This document shows positions 9,500-21,783 of a stretch of 64,000 nt of DNA, piece by piece. The stretch is from NCBI GenBank assembly GCA_026686845.1, contig JAIVEN010000008.1, forward strand, positions 10,880,501 to 10,944,500. Reading direction: 5' to 3'. This DNA is from Adenanthera pavonina (lineage: Eukaryota > Streptophyta > Magnoliopsida > Fabales > Fabaceae). Made by a program: the position numbers and the translations under genes. Position 1 is the first letter of the stretch; every line of letters starts with the position of its first letter. The notes below the pieces were generated by a model. The model worked only from the letters and a program-made list of their open reading frames with translations, was not told the DNA's origin and did no database searches.

Positions 9500-12400
9500 T
9501 TCCACAGCGGAATACGTTCCTTGGATGCTCATGAAGGTTTGAGCTTCAATGACCTGGGCTTCTCTAGCCGATGTTTACTTGGAGTAGAAAGGACTCTGCA
9601 GCTAGGTTAGATCCTATGTAACATTCCGATTTTCAAGGTTATGTCCAATGTATGACTATGATGTGCCCAATAGAAATGTATTAAAAGCATAGATGGAAAA
9701 AATACCACATGTGAAATATTTTGTGAATGCTATAGGGGGTAAAATGGTAATTTCACATGCTTGGTCCTTAATTGGAATAGATTGCAAATAAAATCCTTAA
9801 TGGGAATTAATTTCAGACCTAAAGGTTATACAATATACCTGTTCTCTTGATGAGTTGAGCACAACGATGGAAGTATTGGGTAGCCGGGAGGTCGAAATTG
9901 AAAAATATATCAATTTAAAAGTATAGTATGGGATACATAGAAAGATGAAAAAAGAAGTGAAATAGTCATTTCATAATCCAGGGAAATAGTTAAAATGAAT
10001 TTGCAACCTAGTCCCTACAAAAAGAATTATTTAAAGTTTGATCTGTGGGAAAAATTATGAAAAGTACCCAAAAAATAAATATTTACTTTTTTAACTGGCT
10101 TAGGAGCAATTTTGTAAATATTGAAAACTTATATCATACTGAATCTTATGATATACTGAACCCAATATAATAGTATATTGGGCTTAACAAAGTCAATTTA
10201 GAAAACTTGAAGGAAAGAAATTGACTATTTAAACAGTGAAATTTGTGTAAATACTGTATTAATTGATATGATTAAAGTCATGTTTCATTTTTTTTTCATG
10301 TAGAGAATATTTTAAGCTATTTTAAAGGACTTGAATTACCTTAATATGATTTTTATAGAATTAATTATGAATTTTCAAAATTTGATTGGAAAATAAAATC
10401 ACCAAATAAATAGTAACTCTGAAAAGTAAAACTTTCTAATTTAGTCTCTCAAATGATTCAGGCTTCTGAATATGATTTAATTGGCCCCACTGAAGTCCAA
10501 TACATGGGAAACATGTTTTAAAGCTAAGGTGTTACATCATGCCTTGGGTAATAATGAATGACTCCTCTAATTTCCTAATTCGAATGTGGTGCATCTCCCC
10601 CCTCTTAAGTCTAACCATCGTCCATTATTGACTAAATGAATGGGCTTCGAGAATTGGATAAAAGTGATATACCATTTCGTTTTATTGCTTCTTGGGTCTT
10701 GCATGGTAATTTTGAGAATTTTGTCAAAGAAACTTGGGACAATGACACAGACTGGCATGCTAATATCCATTTCTTTCCCCAAGCTTGCTTGAAGTGGAAT
10801 AAAAAAGCTTTTGGGTATACTAGAACCAGGAAAAAGAAACTCCTGAATCACTTTGATGGTATTACATGTGCACTTGCTAAGAATACTCATAGGCCAAACC
10901 TTGAAAAACTACAGAAATAATTATGGAAAGAACTTAAAGATGTTCTTATTCAAGAAAATTTTATGTGGGCTCAGAAAACAAGAGTGGATTGGAATGTTCA
11001 TGGTGATAAAAACACCTGCTTCTTTCATGGTGTGGCGAATGGACAACGTAAATGTAATAAAATTGAAGCTATTAAGGGTGACGATGAGCAGTGGATATAC
11101 CAGTATTAAGCATTCGGCAACTAGTTTCTTTGCTTCATTATTTACAGAGAAAGGTCAGACCTTACGTGGACTGTAGCATTAATTTCCCCATGGTGAGTCC
11201 AGATATCCTAGAAAGCTTCGGTAGATCAGTAAGCGAAATGGAAATAAAGGAAGCTTTGTTTGATATGGGATCTCTTAAATCTCCAAGCCTGGATGGACTT
11301 AACGCTCTTTTTCACCAAAGTCAATGGTCACATGTGGGAGGCTCCACTATTAAAATTGTGAAGCATTTCTTCTCTAATCCTTCTGATATTGCCTCTATCA
11401 ATGGTACGTTGATTGTTCTTATTCGTAAGAAAGACACGCCTAAGACGCTGAAGAATCTAGGACTGATAAGTTTATGTAATGTGGTTTTTAAAATTATTAC
11501 TGAAATCATGTCCAAGAGGCTAAAAATTTTTCTTCCAAATATTATCAGTCCTAATTAGTGTAGCTTTGTCCCTAGTCAGCAGAGCTCTGATAATATTATT
11601 TTAGCTTAAGAGGTTATTCATTCTATGTGAAACATGAGAGGCAAGAGGGGTTTTATGGCTCTAAAGATTGGTTTAGAAAAAGCTTATGACAGGTTGTATT
11701 GGATCTTCTAGCGCTAGTGGCTTGAAAAAAACAATCTCCCGAGTCATATGATTAATATTCTCTGGCATGGTGTCACTTCTTCTTCCATGCAACTTCTTTG
11801 GAATGGGAGCAAAGCTGACATATTCAATCCTTCCAGAGGAGTCAGACAAGGAAATCCCATATCACCATACTTGTTTGTTATCTGTATGGAAAAGCTTGCT
11901 CACCTAATTCAATAGAAGATGGAGGAGGGCGCCTGGAACCCAATACGTCTTTGTAAGAATGGCCCACCCATTTCTCTTCTTTTTTTTGCTGATAACATTA
12001 TTCTGTTTGCGGAAGCTTCTATCTCTTAAGTGGATGTTAGCAAAGATTGCTTAGCCCAGTTCTATGAGAGCTCCGGCATGAAGGTGAATACTATAAAGTC
12101 CCGTATATTTTTCTCAGCCAATGTCAATCATAATAGATGCAGGGAATTGAGTGAACTTATTGGATTCACTTTAAACGGCTGATTTGGGGAAGTATCTGTG
12201 AGCTCCGTTGCTGCACAAAAGGGTCAATAAAGATACTTTCCAAGAAGTAGTGGACAAAGTTAAACGACGGTTGTCTAATTGGAAAGCCACTGCCCTCTCC
12301 CTTGCTGGACGATCTACATTTATCTCTTCAGTCACTTCAGCTATCCCCAATTACACTATGCAAACGGCTATCCTTCCAATTAGTACTTGTGACTCGAGAA

Positions 12401-13839
12401 AAAGCATCGAGATTTTCTCTGGGGCTCAACTGAGGCAAGAAAGAGAATTCACTTAGTTGCTTGGGATAATGTCTGCAAAATGAAATCCCCAGGAGGGTTG
12501 GGCCTCCGCCATGCAACACAGTAGAATCAAGCTTTTCTTATGAAACTCGGATGGAATTTAATGAAGAGATGTGACTCGTTGTGGGGTCAAGTTATCAGAA
12601 GCAAGTACGGAAGTGGCAATGACCTTATGCCCAAAATTGAAAAGAAACGTCCAGGTTCTAATATCTGGTCAGGCATTCAATCCACTTGGGAATTCGTTGA
12701 GAAAGGGCTTGAATGGAATGAACAGCGGGATGATGTTAGATGGAAATGGGGCAGAAATGGTAATTTTTCTGCCAAATCTGCTTATGATTCCTTGGAGACG
12801 GAGGACACTCCACCGAATGCTACGTGGTACAGAATTTGGTAGCTCTCTGTGCCCCAACGATGTAAGTCGTTCATGTGGCTTCTTCATCCTAATAGGCTGC
12901 TGACTAATGATGCTCGGACAAGGCGTGGTATGAATGTGAGTGACAAATGTGACCAACGCAAGACAATGGTAGAGGATGAATTACATGTGATACGTGACTG
13001 CCCTTCTACCAAACATTTCTGGTGTAAAGTTCTGAAACCCAATTTAGTTGAGAAGTTCTTCAACCTCAATCTTCATGATTGGATCAGGTGGAATTTGCGT
13101 TCTCAAGGAGGCCGATCGAGCAGCAGCCGGGCTTCATACTTCACTTTAGCTTGCTGGCTTATCTGGAGAAGATGGAATGAAAGGATTTTTTAAGGTAAAT
13201 CCATGCCAAATGAAGTGATTGATGCCCAAGTTCTGGCTATCATTCACACGATGAATAATGCTCGAAGTAAACTCAGTGGCACCAGGAACTGGTAATCACG
13301 TACCACCAGTACCATCATGCCACTGTTCTGTACCTTCTGAAGGTTGGGTAAAGATGAACAGTGACGGAGCCTTTTCTCGAGGATCAGATAAAGTGGGGTG
13401 TGGAGGAATTGCATATAAGGAATTACCAAGGTACCTTTCTAGCTGGATTCATGCACTAATTGACCCACGGTGATCACCTTACCGCAGAACTGTGGGCTTG
13501 CCTTGCCTCCTAGTGCTTAAGGTGGGGTGGGATGGTGGGCACCGCAAAGTTATCTTAGAGTCTGACTCTTCTGAGGCTTTGAAGCTGCTAACAGAGGGAA
13601 GCTCGCCTAGTCACCCAGATCTTGATGTGATCAATGAAGCAAGATCTTTGCTTACGCGAGAATGGGATGTGGTGCTAACCCATATAGGACGAGATGCTAA
13701 CGCTGCTGCAAACTTTGCTGCTAAACAAGAAGCTTTGGCTTGTCTACCTGGTTTTCATTATTTTAGTTGCTTTTCTTCTGATTTAGCTTGCCTTTTAGAT
13801 AAGGACATCTGTGATTCTAGTCAGGCCCTTAAGGTCTAG
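9500..13839 (+). pseudogene. LINE ORF2: endonuclease end, reverse transcriptase, RNase H
   Basis: ORF2 nicks DNA and copies the element's RNA into the nick. Only the last part of the endonuclease remains: LGFSSRCLL with AARLD before the LTR insertion, then LGNNE with LPPLKSNHRP after it. Reverse transcriptase is spread over several frames at 11190..12180, with SPSLDGLN, a degenerate fingers region, GLEKAYDRLYW and GVRQGNPISPYLF. The catalytic motif reads FFADN instead of FADD (about 11985). The connection region (12208..12840) contains SNWKATALSLAGR. A zf-RVT domain (12849..13193) has PQRCKSFMW and CPSTKHFW. RNase H (13330..13839) has VKMNSDGAF and ESDSSEAL. More than ten frame changes or stops make it non-functional. 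Confidence 0.88.
9617..10536. mobile_element. solo-LTR-like insertion in the LINE
   Basis: A 920-base AT-rich block runs from TGTAACATTCCG to AAGGTGTTACA, an LTR-like pair of ends, and has no coding content. It splits the LINE endonuclease between AARLD and LGNNE, so it entered after the LINE. The flanks are TCCTA (9612..9616) and TCATG (10537..10541), which do not form a clean five-base duplication. Either a flank mutated or the ends are not exact. The sequence does not align with the Tekay-type LTRs beyond the terminal bases. Confidence 0.6.
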
Positions 13840-16359
13840 ACTTTTCCTTTTGTTATAAAAAAAAAGTATGATTTAAATTATACTGTTTCATTCTCTTTTC
13901 TAAAGTATAGTTAGACAAATTAATTTTGTTAAGTTTAATTTAAACAAAAAAGGAAAGAAATGAAAAGAATTAGCTAGTTACAAACCTGAAGATTTATCCA
14001 AGGTTGGATACCCTCTTCGTTTCCTGTGAGTTAATCAATTGAAAGAATAAGAATTAGCTTAAGTAATAAGAACTAATTAATTAAATGAAAGTCTTATTCA
14101 ACCAATTAAGACTGTCACCATTGGAGATTTCTTCAACAATTGCAGGGATAGTGATGCCAGAGTATGAGCCAGCTGAAATGTACACTTCATTTGAGAGATA
14201 TTCTGGGTGTTCCACAAGCCACTGCAAAATTTTGTGATAACTTGATATACTTTTATATTTAAGAAAAAAAAAAGATAAAATTAAATTCCCATTTCAATAG
14301 CTATATCAATATCAATGTATACAGTAACATTTATAGGAACCAATATTGTTTCTTAGTTGTAAATAGTGCAGCTCATACCTCAGACTCCATCTAACATATG
14401 GGAAAACATATCTAGCTATGTTTACCTATAAAAAGATGGTTTATTATAAAAAAAAAATCAATGGAATGATTTTACCTTCCGAAAAAATTCATAGGCATGG
14501 GTAACTAATCCAGAATCACAAGGATGAGGATCGGATGATTTTGAGTAAGAGAATCCAGTGTTAACAGGCAAATCAACATATATGATGCTAGATACCTGAC
14601 CCCAGCAAACGACTGAATAAGATTAGCAGTAAATATTGCCAGGAAACCACAGATATAGTATAAAGTTTTCATTTAAAAACTAGTCCGGAAGCACTAGCAC
14701 ATGGCTAGGCCCCACCTTCTTGTGGGCCGGGTTTAGTCCTCATCCGTAAGAATTTGGGTGTATCATGTATGAATGGCATATGAGTAGTACATTTCATCAC
14801 TTAGGTATATATCATCTGCTTTTGATAGCTTATTTCATATTAGTCTTAAAAAATGTAAAAAGGAACTCAAAAGGATTTCTTGTGACCAATGAAATCAATA
14901 TGGATTTCAAATTGGTAATCTTATGGGTTATTAATTGCTGTTAGTTCCAAAAATAAGCATGTGATGTATCGTTAGATTAACCATCACATGCTTACATTTT
15001 TAATTATATGAAATTTTTAGAATTAGATCATAAGAAATTTTAATTAATTAATTAATTGAAGCGTATACAAATCAATTAGAATTGCAAAAAAAAAAAGTGC
15101 ATTAAAATTAGTGGCTTATATTACCTTCGTCTATGACTGTTGCCTTAGTTCTAATTTAGGCACACCCCCCGTGTATTCCACTTTTTTTGAATGCGAGTGG
15201 ACCTTCATTACCCAACAAGTTAATAAAAATATTTGGTTGAATTAACTCTAATAATTTGTTTGGTAAATGGATTAAAGTCACTAATAGATGATATTAGAAA
15301 GAAGATTTATTTGATAACATGTTTCAAACATAAGTCCTGAAAGTAAAGAGCAAGCAGGGACCCCAGATAACCAAAGCAGGAGTGGATCCTCTTTTGGGTT
15401 TCTCTCTGACTTAAAAAAATAGTAAGAGATTTGTCCATCTTCTGCCTCTCCTACTCCCACATAACTGCACCCCCGACATCAATATAAGATACTTTATTAT
15501 TAAATATCTTGATATCATAAAGCTTGAAATATACCATTTGCAAATTTAATATGATAAATGAAAATAGTTGTACACATAAGAAGTATTTAAAATATGTTAA
15601 ATTGCAGAAAACTCGATCCCCCGAATTTAAGACAAGTGCAAATAGCCGCATTTATCTTTAAAAGTTGATAGTGAACCTTCCAAACTCTCGAATTCATGCA
15701 AATAATCTCTATGTCGTTAGCTAATCAGTCATTTCATGAGCGAAACATAAAAAGTGATAAGCAATAATAGATCCATCTAAACTTTATTTTTTGTGCAAAT
15801 GACTTTTTTATACTTTTTTTATACTTCACATATATGGGTAGCTTTAAATGCCACCAAACTTAACAGAATATAATGGGCTTGCATGAGTTGACATAAAATA
15901 ATCAAATTCACTTACCGAAAAATTATAATTCATATTCAAAATATAAAAATAATACATATACAATCAACCCTTAATGGCATATACATATACAAAGGCTAAA
16001 CAATTATTAAGGTTTGTTAAGTAGTTTTAAAAATATAAAAATTGCAAGATGACTCTAAAGAGCAAGAAACAAAGAACAATATATATATGGTCCAAAAATA
16101 TGAAAAGGTCGTTTTAATTTTAATCTACACACAAGAACCTGCGATATCCAAAGTAGTTTACATGGTATTTCCAACAAAGTGAATTAGCTGTTGAAAGTGA
16201 CACTGACCCAGTTTCAAGATGCATTGGAAGGGGACCTTCAAATCCAGGAAGCTAATGTATGATTGAGCCACAAGTTACCGGTTGAGAGGAAATCTCCAGC
16301 AAAAGAACAGCAAGAAGTATCTCAAACATACGAAAATATGAGCCCTCCGTTCTCTGCAT

Positions 16360-17028
16360 TTCAGTGTCCTTCTTCTTCTTCTTCTTAACGAATCTGATTT
16401 CTGGAGCAAGAGGATCGTCGAGATAGATGAGAATAACGGTGAGTTCGAGCATGTTTTAAGTACAACCTACGATAATTAATATTCAAACGTGAATGGATCC
16501 GGAGAATTATTATTAATTAATAAATAAATAAATAAACAAATATTATTTGATACTTGTGTTCCACGGGGAGAAATTTTTAAATATTAAACTCATTTATCAC
16601 TTTGCGGCCAGAAAGTCAAAAAGTCATATTGGGCTTTTAAAAAGCGTTTCTAGTTTCAGTTTTTGTCGTCTTATACTAAACCCAAAACCCCACCACCCCG
16701 CCTCCCCCCTCCGCTCCCCCGAAAAACCGCCCCCAAAACGCAAATATATACTAATTAAACTCATTTTATTTATAACATATACATATATTTTAAAATTACT
16801 TTTAATTAATATTCTTTTTCTTTACATAAGATTAATAATTAATGATCATTAAAAGCTACAATGGTTAGGGGTACTTTTGGAATAACTAATTTATTACTAT
16901 ATAAATATACATTTTTCTCATTATTTTGAATCAAACCTCTCATTTAAAGTTATCTTATATTTAAGACAGAAGGGACTAGTTTGTCTTAATTTAAATGCAA
17001 TAAAAAATAATTATTTATAGCTTTTATT
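16360..17028. other. region upstream of SCPL copy, no gene
   Basis: This would hold the promoter of the minus-strand SCPL copy. It contains a CTT run (16370..16386), a TAAA microsatellite (16510..16540) and a C-rich tract at 16680..16740. The rest is AT-rich. No TATA box could be placed with confidence. Confidence 0.4.
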
Positions 17029-17281
17029 TTCCCTAGTTCTAAATATAGAGTTTTTTATCTTTATTCTAAAAATAAGATTCTTTTTAGAATATAAGGTAGT
17101 ATTTATTATACATTTAAAAAAAACTCATTTAATTTATCCCAAAGAGAGAAAGAGATTAAATAAGAGTAGTTTTAAAAAATATGGTGATTTTTAGAAAAAT
17201 CAAGATAGTTACCAACTTTCACTTCCATCCTTAATATGTATGAGTCGATTAAATGAGACTTATATTAAGGATTGGATGGAG
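17029..17281. mobile_element. old Stowaway-type MITE
   Basis: This is a diverged relative of the Stowaway elements at 32267..32531 and 34239..34504. It shares CTAAATATA, the block GGTAGTATTTATTATAC, GAGATTAAATAA.GTAG and a closing GGATGGAGTA. The left terminus is worn (TTTCCCTAGTTC). Confidence 0.6.
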
Positions 17282-17320
17282 TATAATTTCTTTTAGTTTT
17301 AATTTAGTTCATGTAACTTA

Positions 17321-17659
17321 CTCCCTCTCATTCCAAATGTTTTCTAAATTTTTTTGTCCAAAATATAAGATGTTGTGTAATATTTTGGGATGATTTTTCT
17401 TTTTAACCCATTATATTTAATAATGGCCAGCCTTATAAATTGTAGAATGAAGTCACATGCATTATTTTAATTAATTGGGTTCATTTTCTCTCTCTTTCTA
17501 CACAAGTCATAATATAATTGCTAATTGAATTAATTTTATATTATTTTAATTAATAAGGATAAAAAAAATCTTAATCTCTTTTTTGAAAAATTTAAGGATG
17601 AACAAACTTTATTAATATATGTGTAGATGTAAATATCTTATATTTATGATAGGAGGGAA
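17321..17659. mobile_element. Stowaway-like MITE
   Basis: It begins with CTCCCTCTCATTCC after TA at 17319..17320 and ends with ATAGGAGGGAA followed by TA, giving inverted ends and the TA duplication of Stowaway elements. The interior is AT-rich with no open frame. Confidence 0.55.
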
Positions 17660-17874
17660 TAATGGTTTTAAAGATAATCTTCATAATTTTAAATTAATTA
17701 TTTCAGAGCTGGTCTTTATATTTTATCCGTGTTTAAACTCTACTACCAATACAATATCCAATGTGATGTTAATCACTAACAGAGGAGCCGCTTCATTGGT
17801 GTGAGGGTGCATATGGACCCCACATTTGGGGAAAATCACAACTAAGGGGTATAATTGTTTATTTGTACCTTCTT
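17660..17874. other. short spacer, no gene
   Basis: This AT-rich spacer lies between a MITE and the tandem PGG unit. It holds a locally GC-richer patch near 17780..17830. Nothing recognisable was seen. Confidence 0.4.
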
Positions 17875-20165
17875 CTTTTCAAATTTTAATCCCCTAAATT
17901 TTGAGTCTGTCCATGTACATATTTTAGATCATCTATTAAAGCTAATCTCAAGCACACAATGCATTTTAGATTTATAAAAACTAATTTCAATCCAAAATAT
18001 TAATATTTTTTATTAAAAATTTTATTTACCATTTATTTACAAAATCAAATCATTTTCTTTCTAAAAAGAAAAAAAACTTTCTAGACCTAATCATTTACAT
18101 GATTATTTAATAACTTATATTGAAAGGTAAGTTTTCAATAACATTGAAAATAGGTTGATATAATGAGTTGATTATTAAATGATTTTAGAGTACGAACTCA
18201 CACAAAGAACAATTATAAATTATGTAATTGTTATTTTTCAATTATTAAAATATTATTTTCTTAATTGTTATTTTTAAAAATTAATTTGCCCCTCCTTCCA
18301 TAGGATCCTGACTTCGCCACCTATTACTAAATCGTTTGAAGGAGAAAAACTTTTTATTTTCATCTCCATCTTTTAAAATGCTTTTTTCTTGGTAATATCA
18401 ACAACTTTGTTTAAGGGAAATATACGTATGCCAAATCATGTAAACCAATTATCCTAGTGATTTATCGGTTCGTATTTTGAATATATATATATATATATAT
18501 AATTATGTACATCATTGCCGTTTATGAGTTCATATTTTGAATATAGTGTTTTAATTTAATTATTAATTTGAAATCAGTGACGAAATTAGTGTGCATGGAT
18601 CCCATGATGGGAAGCAGCCTGGTGAATGACAAGGACTAAAGCTCCATCAATGTAGGTTTTCAATGAGAAGCCATTAATGTCAAATCATGGGATTTTCTTT
18701 TTTTGGCAAAAAAGGAAGGGACTTTTGATCAGCAGAAGAATATTTTCAAAAAAAAAAAAACTGCACTACTTAAATATGTAAGCGGTTATTACAAATGTAC
18801 CCTCCTTTTAGTCTGTACTTGTTCTCCTTAACAACGTAGGACATGACCATGGCCCATGACACTGATACAACAACACAAAGTGATCATTTTTTTCCCCCAC
18901 TGTTTGTGCTTCGTAACTGCCAAATGTCAAATTTAGGTGGTAGAAAAAAAATCTAATTAATTTATTAGTAGTTAACTATACATAAATAATAAAACAAAGA
19001 CACAAATTATTATTAATTTATAAGGAGTTAATCATATATAAATAAAATTTTATAACAAAGCTAACTCATTTAATTCGAAGGTCATGTGGACTGGGCCAAA
19101 ATGGGCTCACTTTAAAATCAGTTGCTCTTTTTTTTCTGCAATCAGATCTTGCATTTAAGTGAGCCAATTCGGTGGCAAAAAACTTAAGTGGGCCAATTCG
19201 TTGAGGCCAGCCCATGTTTCTACACCACACAATACCCACCATATGCATATACATACATATATATATATATATATTATGTAAGGAAGTTAACGAATATATA
19301 TATATATATATATGTATATATATTATGAAAGGAAAATGTTTGGTGTTTGATTGTTAGAGTATTTGGTAGGGCCAAGAAGACCAAGACCTTTTGTGCAATC
19401 CACTACATACAGACCTTTACGTGTAAGGACCAACCATATTTCCTGGCCAAAAACAAAAAAAGGACCCACTCTGTTGAATGTTTCTCAATTTAACGTGTCT
19501 CCGGGCTCATACACTCCTTTATGGTCCTGTCACGCGGAGGTGAAATGAATGACCTTAGATAAGGCCAGGTCTGAAATGAAAATCTCTATTTTTTTTTTTT
19601 TTGGGAAAGTTGGTTTTTAGTACTTAAGAAATATAATTGGTTTTTTTTATATTATTCTTGTTTTTGGATAGACTCGAATTTTTATAAACAGGGCTAAAAA
19701 ATTTTGAGCAGAGACTCAATTTTTTTTTTGGTAATTGAGACTTGAATTTTTCCAACTAAGATTCATTTTTTTTTTTTGAAAAAAACTGTGGTACTAAAAT
19801 CAAAATATTTTTTTTGTGTGTCAAAAACCAATTTTCCCTCTTTTTTTGGTCAATAATGAATATCTCAATTTGAAGATTGTTACTATTACCAAATACATCA
19901 ATTATAATAATTATATCACTGTCAATATATATTAAAAATTTAAGAAATTAAATTGTTTATAAATTATAAATAGTATATTTATCTTATAAATATTTTATTT
20001 TGGGCTCTGTGCGAGGCTTCATATATAATTATAAATAAAATGAAAAACTTCGCCCATTCTCAAATATCCCTTTTAATCCTTACACTAAAGTTATGAATAA
20101 TCTGTCTATCTTATAAGCTTGGCCTTTATGCAAAACCCAATGACCACGTCAAACTATAAATAAAA

Positions 20166-20819
20166 AGGAAAATGACACTTGAAGACCAAAACTTTTAATT
20201 AATCACATTTTAGGATCAAAAAATTTAAAAATACCAGAAAAGGACCATTGTCTTAAATTAATTAAAAATGTAAATATGAAATGACCTAAATACCTTTATA
20301 AAAAGATTTTACACTTAACATCTGCTTTTTATTATTTTTTTTCATAAATTTGACATTGAACATCTCCAATTTTATACTGAACACATTATGAAATATGAGT
20401 GTAAAATTGAGAAAGTTTAGTATCAAATTTATGAAAAAGAGTAGTAAAAAGCAGATGTTGAGTAGTAAAAAATGGAAGTTGAGTATAAAATTATAAGACT
20501 TATCCAGTGTAAAATCAGGGGTCTTCAGTGTCAAATCGTGGAACATGAGTAGTAAAACGCAAAAGATGAGTGTAAAATTCGTAGAGTTGAATTCTTCATT
20601 GTGTCTAGTCTAAAATTGGGGAAGTTCAGTGTTAAATTTCTAAAGAAGAGTAGTAAAAATTAAATATTGAGTGTAAAACATTTTAACAAGGGCATTTAAA
20701 TCATTTCCTATTTAGAATTTTGATCAATTTGAGACCATTGTCATTTTCTGGTATTTTCAAATTTTTTGATCATAAAATGGGATTAATTAAAAATTTTAGT
20801 CCTCAAGTGTCATTTCCCC
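20166..20819. mobile_element. Mutator-like MITE with about 100-base inverted ends
   Basis: The left end (AGGAAAATGACACTTGAAGA) and the reversed right end (GGGGAAATGACACTTGAGGA) match for about 100 bases, with roughly one difference in eight. Perfect nine-base repeats TAAATAAAA flank it at 20157..20165 and 20820..20828, the duplication size typical of Mutator-like elements. The interior contains repeated GAGTGTAAAAT and AGTAGTAAAA words and no coding region. Unit B lacks it. A third TAAATAAAA at 20032..20040 and 116 further bases are also missing from unit B, so unit B either lost extra sequence or unit A gained it in two steps. Confidence 0.8.
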
Positions 20820-20853
20820 TAAATAAAATACAAAATTTTCCTGCTACCAAATA

Positions 20854-21259
20854 CTCCCTTAAGTCCTTATTATATGATATTTTTTTTTATAAAACTTTGC
20901 ATACTTTCAAGGCATATTAACTTTTTTTCTAAATGCCATTGATTTATTATTCTTATATTTAATGTAATGGACATTCTCTTTCATGATATATTACTCCTTC
21001 ATGGATAAGTCTTTGATAGAAAAGTTTTTATGGTTTAAATTAATTATAAGTTATGTTTAAATTATTAAATAAATTTTTCTCCAAATATACCTTATTACGT
21101 ATTTCGAACAAAAACAATACATTATTGAAAAGATATATTATTTAATTAGGAGTAAATTTGTAAAATAAATGAAATTTAAAACAATTTAAAATTGAGTTTT
21201 ACAACTTTTCTTAATATATATGTGATAGTTAAAAGTGACTTATATTTAATATTTGAGGA
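20854..21259. mobile_element. Stowaway-like MITE, unit A copy
   Basis: It starts CTCCCTTAAGTCC after TA (20852..20853) and ends ATATTTGAGGAAG before TA (21260..21261). The same element lies at 26559..26958 in unit B, so it was present before the duplication. Confidence 0.65.
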
Positions 21260-21783
21260 AGTATTAATTAATTAAAGATAAATTGAAATTTTTTTATAAA
21301 TTTTTTGACAAATTTATTAATTTTAACTCTTTTTTTGCCTCTGCACTTTAGTTTAAAAACTCTTATAAAGACAAGAGGGAGTATCAAAATACGTTCCATC
21401 CATTTTCCCAGCGTTTCCAGCTTCTTATCCTTTCTTTATCTTTTTTCTTTAACACGTTTGCGAATAAATTGTGATATTCATAGTTACACAAATGTTCAGA
21501 CACTTTCAACCCATTAAAATAGGACTAAAATAAAATAGAATTTGTTGTGATACCTCCATTTAGATAGAAAAAATTACATTAGAAGAACTACTTTCATTTG
21601 AACTAGATAATATTCAAATATAACTCAATAATACTGAATATTGTATAATTATGAATACAAATTTGTTGTGAAAGAGAAAATAAAATACAACAATAATTGG
21701 GACTCTGGACAGATAAGGTCTTAAGCCATGCTAAGGGTTGGATTAGTCCATCTTTACCTTCGTGACTGAAGAGGAATGTCGCA

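Larger units (their letters stand above)
8277..13865 (+). mobile_element. L1-type LINE with RNase H, inserted in SCPL intron
   Basis: This is a non-LTR retrotransposon in reverse orientation to the SCPL gene. It is bounded by a 15-base target duplication, GTATCATTTAAATTA at 8262..8276 and GTATGATTTAAATTA at 13866..13880, with one mismatch. It ends in a run of nine A (13857..13865). Order: a 5' leader, ORF1 with a DUF4283 and zinc-knuckle region, the end of the endonuclease, reverse transcriptase, zf-RVT and RNase H. A 920-base LTR-like insertion (9617..10536) sits in the endonuclease. Without it the element is about 4.7 kb, and most of the endonuclease amino end is missing, so it is internally deleted as well as full of stops. 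Confidence 0.9.
7626..16359 (-). pseudogene. serine-carboxypeptidase-like (SCPL) gene, broken copy
   Basis: SCPL proteins are secreted or vacuolar alpha/beta-hydrolases; many act as acyltransferases using glucose esters. Seven exons are visible on the minus strand: exon 1 16208..16329 (or from the Met at 16359), exon 2 15319..15464, then 14476..14595, 14119..14221, 13986..14023, 8057..8155 and 7626..7709. Splice sites are AG/GT and phases join correctly where exons are adjacent. Hallmarks are LPGFEGPLP, KSERNPKEDPLLLWL, GFSYS, GNEEGIQPWINLQ, GYLLGNP and AHGMGLISDE. Faults: a TAG at 16252..16254 just before LPGF; GVPACS instead of GGPGCS; AGSYSG instead of GDSYSG at the nucleophile; no exon 3 (GPL..SWTK); and no 3' exons with the Asp and His of the triad. 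A LINE occupies the intron between 8155 and 13986. It is probably non-functional, though the first ATG could be wrongly placed. Confidence 0.88.

Noticed and set aside
9612..10541. A confirmed target duplication for the 920-base LTR-like insertion
   Set aside because: TCCTA and TCATG share only two leading bases, so the duplication is not supported even though the ends look right.
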